Shown here: positions 32,946 to 38,728 of the stretch, in pieces
How the letters are laid out: every line of letters begins with the position of its first letter
How positions within the stretch are numbered: the stretch's first letter is position 1
NCBI GenBank assembly: GCA_003222205.1
Contig: QHVC01000107.1
Span: forward strand, 1 to 38,728
Reading direction: 5' to 3'
Length of the DNA stretch: 38,728 nt
DNA from: Gemmatimonadota bacterium
GTDB taxonomy: Bacteria; Gemmatimonadota; Gemmatimonadetes; Gemmatimonadales; GWC2-71-9
Notes under the pieces: generated by a model
The model's input: only the letters and a program-made list of their open reading frames with translations
What the model was told of the DNA's origin: nothing
Databases searched by the model: none
Translations under genes and position numbers: made by a program

Positions 32946-35051
32946 ATGGACACGTCGTCACTCGTAATCGACAAAGCGCGGCAGCTCTCCGCCGCCGGCC
33001 ACCACGCCGAGGTCGTTGAGTACCTGGGCACACGGACGCAGGGGGAGCTCGAGCAGTCGGCGAGTCTCGCCTTGCTGTACGGGACCGCGCAGGCGCGGCT
33101 GGGGCGCCACGACGAAGGCCAGCGCTGGCTGGATCGGGCGTTGGACCAGGCGCACCAACGGGATGAGCAGGCCGTCAAACGGCACGCCCTGAACGCGCGG
33201 GGCGCGCTCGCCCTGATGAGCGGGCGCATCGACGAAGCCGCGGAATACTGCACGCGGGCCCTGATGGCCGCGAGCGGCGACGGCGACCTGGCCACGACGG
33301 CGCGCTGCTCGAACAACCTGGGGATCATCAGCAACCTGCGCGGGCGGCACGCGGAGGCGATCGGCTCCTGGGAGATCGCCGTGGCGGCCTTCGAGCGCGC
33401 CGGGCTGCCGCAGGGGGTGGCCGAGTGCCGCCACAACCTGGCGATTTCGTATCGCGAGCAGGGGGCGCTCGACCGCGCGCTGGCGGAGGCCGACCAGGCC
33501 GTCGCCCAGGCCGAGGCCGCCGGTGATCGCATGCTGTGGGCCATGACGCTGCGGGGGCGGGCGGAAATCCGCGTGGCGCGCGGCGAACTGGGGTTGGCGC
33601 AACGCGAGCTGGATCTGGTGCGCGAGATCCGCACCCGTGTGCCGAACCCCGTCCACGAAGCCGAGGATCTGCGGGTCGCGGCGTCGCTGCTGGCGGCCGA
33701 GGGTCAGCTGCTGGCAGCCGAGCGGGCGCTGCGCGAGGTGATCGGGCGGGCAGGGGCGCAGGTGGTGCCGCAGGTGGTGGCCGAAGCCCAGCGCGACCTG
33801 TGCCTGGTTCTGCGCCGCAGCGGCCGCAACGCGGACGCGCAGGCGGCGGCCCGCGCGGCCAGGGCCATCTTCGCCCAGCTCGGCGCCGAGCAGGAGATTC
33901 GCAAGCTCGCCAGCCTGGAGTGGGGCGACGAGTTCGCGGCCGAGCTGCGCGGCTCGCTGGCGCCACTGCACGCGGCGCAGGAATTGGCCGACGCGGGGCG
34001 CTACGCCGAGCTGCTCGCGTATCTGGGCGAGCGTCCGCAGACCGAGGTCGAGCAGTCGCCGATGCTGGCCCTGCTGAGCAGCATCGGGCACAGCCGGCTG
34101 GGCCGGCTGGACCTGGGCCAGCAGTGGTCGCAGGTGGCGCTGTCGCGGGCGCGCGTGCAGGGCGATCGCCGGCTGGAGCTGCGGGCGCTCAACGTCTGCG
34201 GCGCCATCGCGCTGGAGCGGGGCGGCATCAACGAGGCCACGTACTTCTTCACGCGGGCGCAGGAAGAGGCGATGCAGGACAACGACATGGCCACGCTCGG
34301 CAAGTGCGCCAACAACCTCGGCATCATCGCGAACATGCAGGGGGAGTACGGCCGGGCCGTGGGATCGTACACCCGGGCGATCGCGGCGTACCAGGCGGCC
34401 CGCTTCGAGGTGGGGATCGCCGAGGCGCAGCACAATCTCGCGATCGCATACCGCGAGCTGGGCAAGCTCGATGACGCGATGCAAACCGCCGACGCGGCGG
34501 TGCGCGAGGCGGAGCGGCTCGGCGACCCTCGGCTCCGGGCGCAGGCCTTGGCAGGACGGGCGGAGATCCGGGCCGTCCGCGGCGAGCCCGAGCTCGCCGT
34601 CCTGGAGGCGGAGGGCGCGCTCGCCATGCACCGGGACCTGCAGGACTTGGTCCTCGAGACGGAAGACATGCGCATCCTCGCCGTCGGACTGGGGATGACC
34701 GGCAAGGCCCAGGAGGCGACCGCGATGTTCCGCGAGGTGATCGACCGCGCGACCGAGCACGGGCGGCCCTTGCTCGTCGCCGTCGCCCAGCGCGATTTCG
34801 CGTATCTGCTGGCCCGCGAGGGCGATTTCGCGGGGGCGCGGCAGGCGGCGAACGCGGCGCGCGCGACGTTCCACCGGCTGGGGGCGAGAGTGGAGATCGA
34901 GAGACTGGATGCGTTGCTGGCGCATCCGGAGTTCGGGGCGCCCGACCTGGCCAGCTCGCGCTCGGAGACTCCGTCGCCGACCGAGGGTGCAGACGCAGGG
35001 CTTCCACCTCAGGGGATCCCGACTCCGAAGAGCGAGAGGCTTGATCGATGA
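32946..35051 (+). CDS. Large TPR protein made of two duplicated halves
   Basis: The 701-residue helical protein has no signal or membrane segment. It consists of TPR-type repeats (CSNNLGIISNLRGRHAEAIGSWEIA, CRHNLAISYREQGALDRALAEAD). The first half (about 10-330) is repeated in the second (about 345-680): the YLGTRTQGELEQS and YLGERPQTEVEQS segments, and SNNLGIISNLRG and ANNLGIIANMQG, correspond. It has no enzymatic domain. GGGGGAG lies 9 bases before ATG 32946. The next gene has the same kind of TPR module fused to HD-GYP, so this may be its scaffold or partner. Cytoplasmic location is inferred. Confidence 0.82.
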   Translation: MDTSSLVIDKARQLSAAGHHAEVVEYLGTRTQGELEQSASLALLYGTAQARLGRHDEGQRWLDRALDQAHQRDEQAVKRHALNARGALALMSGRIDEAAEYCTRALMAASGDGDLATTARCSNNLGIISNLRGRHAEAIGSWEIAVAAFERAGLPQGVAECRHNLAISYREQGALDRALAEADQAVAQAEAAGDRMLWAMTLRGRAEIRVARGELGLAQRELDLVREIRTRVPNPVHEAEDLRVAASLLAAEGQLLAAERALREVIGRAGAQVVPQVVAEAQRDLCLVLRRSGRNADAQAAARAARAIFAQLGAEQEIRKLASLEWGDEFAAELRGSLAPLHAAQELADAGRYAELLAYLGERPQTEVEQSPMLALLSSIGHSRLGRLDLGQQWSQVALSRARVQGDRRLELRALNVCGAIALERGGINEATYFFTRAQEEAMQDNDMATLGKCANNLGIIANMQGEYGRAVGSYTRAIAAYQAARFEVGIAEAQHNLAIAYRELGKLDDAMQTADAAVREAERLGDPRLRAQALAGRAEIRAVRGEPELAVLEAEGALAMHRDLQDLVLETEDMRILAVGLGMTGKAQEATAMFREVIDRATEHGRPLLVAVAQRDFAYLLAREGDFAGARQAANAARATFHRLGARVEIERLDALLAHPEFGAPDLASSRSETPSPTEGADAGLPPQGIPTPKSERLDR

Positions 35052-35073
35052 GGGAGGGCCAAGTGAGGTCCAA

Positions 35074-36720
35074 ATGACGGCCGCGCCGCTCGTCGCTTCC
35101 GCCCGGCCCCGCGGGCGTGCGCGCGCGGCGGCGTGTGCGGCGCGCCCCGCGGCGGACCTGCTCATCGACGCTCGCGCCCTGGAGCGCGCCGGGTGCATCG
35201 CTGAGGCGGTCGCGTCCTACGAGGCGTCGATCCGCGCGGCGGGAGGGGCGACGGCGGACCGGGCGGTGCTGGCGGAAGCGCTACGCCGCCTCGCCGTGGT
35301 CCGGCACCGCTGCAGCCGGTCGGCGGAAGCGCGGCGGCTGGCCCACCGCAGCTTCACCGTGGCGCGCCGGGCGGGCAGCGACGTGCTCGCCGCCGAAGCC
35401 CTGAATACGCTCGGGGGGATCGATCTCGAGGCCGGCCCGCTCGACCGCGCGCGCAGTCAGTTCCTGCGCGCCGTGCGGCTGGGGGGCTCGAGCCTCGAGT
35501 TGCGGGCCCGGGTCGAGCAGAACCTGGGGATCGTCGCCAACATCCAGGGCGACTTCGACGATGCGCTGGCCTGCTACACGCGCTCGCTCGAAGCGTACAA
35601 GCGTTGCGGCGACGAGCACGGGTGCGCGATCGCGTACCACAACCTCGGCATGGTGAGCGCGCAGCGGCGGCTCCTCGCCGACGCGGACCGCTACTTCACG
35701 AAGAGCTACGAGATCGCCGCCCGGACGGGCGACACGTACCTGGAAGGGCTGTGCCTCCTCAACTACGCCGACGTCTACTTCCAGCGCGAGCGCTACGAGG
35801 AGGCGCGCCAGAATGCGGAGGCGGCCCTGGCCCTGCTCGACCGCATCGGCGGCGACGTGGTCAAGGCGCAGGCGTACCGCATGCTCGGCATGGTCGCCCG
35901 GGAGACCGGCCACACGGGTCTCGCCGAGTCGCGGCTGCGCGCCGCGATGGCCCTGGCCGTGCGCGCGGGATCCGTGCTCAACGAAGCCGCCGCGTGCCGC
36001 GAGCTGGCCATCCTCTACCAGGCGCAGGGCCGCAATCAGGACGCGCTGGCGCTGCTGAACCAGGCGCACGCGCTGTTCACGCGGCTCGATGCGCGCGCCG
36101 ATCTGGTCAACGTCGACGCGAAGGTGGCCGAGCTCGAGGCCACCTACCTGGCCGTCGTCAGCGAGTGGGGGAAATCGATCGAGTCCACCGACACCTACAC
36201 CTTTGGGCACTGCGAGCGGGTCGCGAACCGTGCCGTCGCCGTGGCGCGGGCGCTGGGATTGGACGAGCGCGAGCAGACCACGATCCGGATCGGCGCCTAC
36301 CTCCACGATCTCGGCAAGGTGCGCATTCCACCGCACATCCTCAGCAAGCCCGGCCCACTGACGCCCGACGAATTCGCCGTGGTGCAGATGCACCCGACGT
36401 GGGGCATCGAGCTGCTGGCCGAGATCCAGTTTCCCTGGGAGATCCAGCCGATCATCCGCTGGCATCACGAGCGCTACGATGGGACGGGCTACCCCGACCA
36501 GCTGCGCGGCGACGCGATTCCGGTGGCCGCGCAGATCGTCGGCATCGTGGACGTGTACGACGCCTTGACCACCACCCGTCCCTATCATCCGGCGCTGGCC
36601 CCCGCGGAGGCGCTCGCGGAGATCGGACGCTGGCGGGACTGGTGGTCGGAGGCGGTGTACGAGGCGTTCCTTGCCTCGGTACCCTCGTTTCAGGTCGCCG
36701 CGCCGCAGCTCGTCGCCTAG
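35074..36720 (+). CDS. TPR/HD-GYP protein, probable cyclic-di-GMP phosphodiesterase
   Basis: From ATG 35074 (GAGG 5 bases upstream) the product is 548 residues. About 30-340 is a TPR array (QNLGIVANIQGDFDDALACYTRS, YHNLGMVSAQRRLLADADRYF) similar to the preceding gene. About 360-530 is an HD-GYP domain with GHCERV (His379), HDLGK (411-415), MHP (His440), HHERYDGTGYP (464-474) and DVYDALTTTRPY. All catalytic motifs are intact, so hydrolysis of cyclic-di-GMP is likely. No receiver domain is present, so input probably comes through the TPR part. It ends the long co-directional run that begins with the lipoprotein array. Confidence 0.86.
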   Translation: MTAAPLVASARPRGRARAAACAARPAADLLIDARALERAGCIAEAVASYEASIRAAGGATADRAVLAEALRRLAVVRHRCSRSAEARRLAHRSFTVARRAGSDVLAAEALNTLGGIDLEAGPLDRARSQFLRAVRLGGSSLELRARVEQNLGIVANIQGDFDDALACYTRSLEAYKRCGDEHGCAIAYHNLGMVSAQRRLLADADRYFTKSYEIAARTGDTYLEGLCLLNYADVYFQRERYEEARQNAEAALALLDRIGGDVVKAQAYRMLGMVARETGHTGLAESRLRAAMALAVRAGSVLNEAAACRELAILYQAQGRNQDALALLNQAHALFTRLDARADLVNVDAKVAELEATYLAVVSEWGKSIESTDTYTFGHCERVANRAVAVARALGLDEREQTTIRIGAYLHDLGKVRIPPHILSKPGPLTPDEFAVVQMHPTWGIELLAEIQFPWEIQPIIRWHHERYDGTGYPDQLRGDAIPVAAQIVGIVDVYDALTTTRPYHPALAPAEALAEIGRWRDWWSEAVYEAFLASVPSFQVAAPQLVA

Positions 36721-36740
36721 CGACCGCCCCTCCCCCGCGA

Positions 36741-37910
36741 CTAGAACGCGCCGATGTTGAAGGGCGCGCTTTCCGCGCCTGCCAGGCCCGGGGCGCTCAC
36801 CACCAGCGTATAGCCGTTTCCGAGCTGATCGATACTCAAGTCCGAAAACGTCGCGACGCCGTTGACCGCGACGACGGTCTTCGTGCCGGAGAGGGTACCG
36901 GGCAGGAGCAGGCCACCGTTGTGCCCGATCGCGATCGTGATCGCGCCGGTGAACCCCGTGAGCGGATTGCCCTGATCGTCCACCGCGGTGACCTGCACGG
37001 CGGGCCTGATGGTCAGGAATGGCAGCGTCGTCGTCGGCTGGACGGTGAACGCGAGGCGCGTCGTAGCGGGATTGAGCGCGACAACGGTGGCGAGCCATGT
37101 GCCGGGTGCGCCCGTCGAGTCGAAGAACCACGTCCACTGCGGATCGACCGCGCCCGTGGCGGCCTGCACCAGATACTCCGCGTCACCCTTCATCTGCGCG
37201 TCGTCCGCTTCGTTGACCGTGGCGAACCCCGCCGGCGTGGCGAGGCCCACCACGTGGTTCGACATCGTGACGCCGAACGCCAGCGCCCCCGTGTTGACCG
37301 GAATCGAACCGGGATCCGCGATCGTGGAGGAGGTCCCGGCGCCCGAGGCCGAGTGTCCGGGGCCCAGCGCCAGCGCGGTCGCCGAGCTCACGCCGCGCCA
37401 TGCCGAGAGGAGGACACCGCCCTCCGCGATGGAGTTCGAGAAGATGGCGTGCACGGCGAGGATCGAGTCGAAGCTCGTGCTGGTGTCGGGGAAGTTGCGT
37501 ACGTTCGTCGCCACATAGGTGGCCATGGAAATGCCGCCCAGGGTGACGTAATCGATCAGCGTGTAGGTGTTCCCGACCGGCGTCTGCGCGGCGTCGCTCA
37601 AATGGTCGGTCACGGTGGTGATGGTGTTGGTCGAGCCGACCCAGAAGAAGGTCGCGACAATGGCGTCGCCGACGTGCGGGTTTTGCGGGTCGAACCCCTT
37701 GCCGACGTGGGTACCGCCGTTGCCCCAGGGGATCGCGTCACCGAACACGCCGTTCTGCTGGTCGAGAGTGATCCCCGACCCGGTCGCGCTGGCCAGCGTG
37801 GGAGCGCGCACGGCGTGCGGTTGGGGACTGACGGCGTCCCGGCAGCTTGCGGCCAACAGCGAAAGAATGAAAAGCCGCGACAGCGACGCGGCGGTTGTTT
37901 TATGAAACAT
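36741..37910 (-). CDS. Secreted lipoprotein with C-terminal invasin-like Ig repeat
   Basis: From ATG 37910 the product is 389 residues with leader SRLFILSLLAASC (lipobox). The middle part (about 40-275) is a beta-rich region of unknown family, with VGDAIVATFFWVGSTN and a late TWLATVVALNP. The C-terminal 95 or so residues form an Ig-like repeat: LAFTVQP, RPAVQVTAVDDQGNPLTGFTG, LSGTKTVVAVNGVATFSDLSID, GYTLVVSAPGL. Such repeats occur in surface and adhesin-like proteins of environmental bacteria. The ORF-track start at 38033 adds 41 residues without signal character. It is convergent to the HD-GYP gene with 20 bases between and no terminator seen. Confidence 0.77.
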   Translation of the reverse strand: MFHKTTAASLSRLFILSLLAASCRDAVSPQPHAVRAPTLASATGSGITLDQQNGVFGDAIPWGNGGTHVGKGFDPQNPHVGDAIVATFFWVGSTNTITTVTDHLSDAAQTPVGNTYTLIDYVTLGGISMATYVATNVRNFPDTSTSFDSILAVHAIFSNSIAEGGVLLSAWRGVSSATALALGPGHSASGAGTSSTIADPGSIPVNTGALAFGVTMSNHVVGLATPAGFATVNEADDAQMKGDAEYLVQAATGAVDPQWTWFFDSTGAPGTWLATVVALNPATTRLAFTVQPTTTLPFLTIRPAVQVTAVDDQGNPLTGFTGAITIAIGHNGGLLLPGTLSGTKTVVAVNGVATFSDLSIDQLGNGYTLVVSAPGLAGAESAPFNIGAF

Positions 37911-38120
37911 GATCCGCTTCTTGTTGAGGGTGCGCCATACGTTACTCGCCTGCGATGTTGCGCAAGGCCCGGGCCAGGGTGTGGCCTGGGTCTGTGCTCC
38001 GGGTCGCGCCGCGGGTGCCCCAAAGCGCGGCATCGGCGCAACGTGGGGGTGAGATATGGTGCAGCGCGGAGTTTGGCCGGCGCGGCAACGCGGTTAAGTT
38101 TGAAACGGGCAGGTGTTTGC

Positions 38121-38193
38121 GGGGCGGTAGCTCAGCTGGGAGAGCACCTGGTTTGCAACCAGGGGGTCGTGGGTTCGAATCCCATCCGCTCCA
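38121..38193 (+). tRNA. tRNA-Ala (anticodon TGC)
   Basis: The 73 bases fold as a tRNA: acceptor GGGGCGG with CCGCTCC (one G-T pair), D-arm GCTCAGCTGGGAGAGC, anticodon stem CCTGG/CCAGG with loop TTTGCAA (anticodon TGC at 38154-38156), and T-arm TGGGTTCGAATCCCA. CCA is not encoded. The gap 37911-38120 upstream shows no other gene. Confidence 0.97.
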
Positions 38194-38214
38194 TACCTCG
38201 TGGCTCGTCGGACC

Positions 38215-38728
38215 CTACGACGTGAGACGATGGACGACCTTGACGACCAAGGCGCCGTTGAGCGGCCGGGACAAGGCCTGAAGCTCCGGGAACCGGAACC
38301 GCGCAAGCGGATGGGTCGTGTACCCCGAGTTCCACACCACGAACACATCGTCCCCGATGACGGGGATCCAGTGAAACCGCACGTTGAAGTCGACGCGCTC
38401 GCTTTCGTTGTCGTACTGGACGAACGCGAGCAGGCTCGCGCGGGTGTTGAAGTCGTATTCCAACCGATTCAGCAACAGCAGGGCCGTGAACCCTGCGAGC
38501 GGGAGCCGGGCCGTCGTCCGGGTGAGGTCGGTGCTCACGATCACATGCCCGCCGCCGCGCCACACGACGTTCAGCTCGAGGTCGGTGCTGCGACCGCCGT
38601 AGAACCGGCCCCAGTTCGCGAACGCGCCGAAGCCGAGGGGACGGCCGGACGACATGAAATACTGCAGCTCGTAGCGCGACCACCAGTAGCGTCCGGGTGG
38701 GACCTTCACCTGCCGAAAGATGTCAAAC
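38215..38728 (-). CDS. C-terminal part of a DUF5916-like outer-membrane protein (5' partial)
   Basis: The frame is open to the window edge (codons before the GTG at 38709 read FDIFRQ), so the start lies beyond 38728. The visible 171 or so residues show alternating beta strands: PPGRYWWSRYELQY, FGAFANWGRFYGGRSTDLELNVVW, FNTRASLLAFVQYDNESERVDFNVRFHW, then GDDVFVVWNSGY. This resembles the C-terminal barrel of DUF5916 proteins, which have an N-terminal carbohydrate-binding-like domain. The family assignment is from memory of the pattern. It lies opposite tRNA-Ala, 21 bases away. Confidence 0.7.
   Translation of the reverse strand, partial: FDIFRQVKVPPGRYWWSRYELQYFMSSGRPLGFGAFANWGRFYGGRSTDLELNVVWRGGGHVIVSTDLTRTTARLPLAGFTALLLLNRLEYDFNTRASLLAFVQYDNESERVDFNVRFHWIPVIGDDVFVVWNSGYTTHPLARFRFPELQALSRPLNGALVVKVVHRLTS

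Noticed and set aside
32958-35198. 746-residue minus-strand ORF opposite the TPR gene
   Set aside because: Composition is typical of an antisense shadow, and the plus strand encodes clear TPR repeats with a good ribosome site.
35604-38225. 873-residue plus-strand ORF through HD-GYP, the Ig lipoprotein and the tRNA
   Set aside because: It runs through three well-supported features in other frames or strands and has no motifs.

Overview
The window is gene-dense, high-GC bacterial chromosome with Gram-negative features: many lipobox lipoproteins, outer-membrane beta-barrel proteins, and the end of an alternative complex III. The mix suggests Gemmatimonadota or a close relative: alternative complex III, a Ser/Thr kinase coupled to a BTAD/AAA regulator, S9 peptidase, ZU5-like lipoproteins ending in HFSxYAV, a DUF5916-like protein and invasin-like Ig repeats. 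This placement is inferred from gene families, not from a marker gene. The only RNA gene I can support is tRNA-Ala(UGC). No gap between genes exceeds about 240 bases. I see no IS element, integrase, CRISPR array or prophage.

Layout. 1-1622: 3' end of an actF-like gene, then two type-1 copper lipoproteins. 1707-2696: XdhC. 2736-6540 (minus): VIT/VWA protein, then overlapping ECF sigma and zinc-finger anti-sigma genes, with a long imperfect hairpin between the VWA gene and the sigma gene. 6639-10082: degenerate cupin, rhodanese-MBL fusion, an internally duplicated barrel protein, and a third cupredoxin behind an 18-bp palindrome. 10232-14772: Ser/Thr kinase coupled to a BTAD/AAA regulator. 14820-16942: NPP-type phosphatase and a VTT/DedA-like membrane protein. 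16910-21130 (minus): four overlapping or abutting genes that look like a bacterial ceramide operon (serine palmitoyltransferase, GNAT-fold ceramide synthase, CerR-like reductase) ending in an Aur1-like PAP2 membrane enzyme. 21237-23341: a second PAP2 protein and an APC permease. 23271-24427 (minus): orphan TupA-like binding protein and a ModE-like regulator. 24426-26765: S9 peptidase. 26762-28811: divergent XRE-like regulator and a sigma-54-type AAA+ regulator with a pseudo-receiver and an altered GAFTGA loop.

28983-36720 is one long co-directional run after a strong terminator. It holds six paralogous secreted lipoproteins plus one internally deleted remnant, then a duplicated TPR protein and a TPR/HD-GYP protein. 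Most paralogs have a ZU5-like core, two carry a dockerin-like calcium loop, and every copy ends in an aromatic residue. 36741-38728 has an Ig-repeat lipoprotein, tRNA-Ala and the C-terminal part of a DUF5916-like barrel protein.

The two most interesting systems are the sphingolipid operon with its own candidate headgroup transferase, and the lipoprotein array linked to a cyclic-di-GMP phosphodiesterase. Short palindromic or direct repeats have also entered several sites, including two coding sequences in frame.
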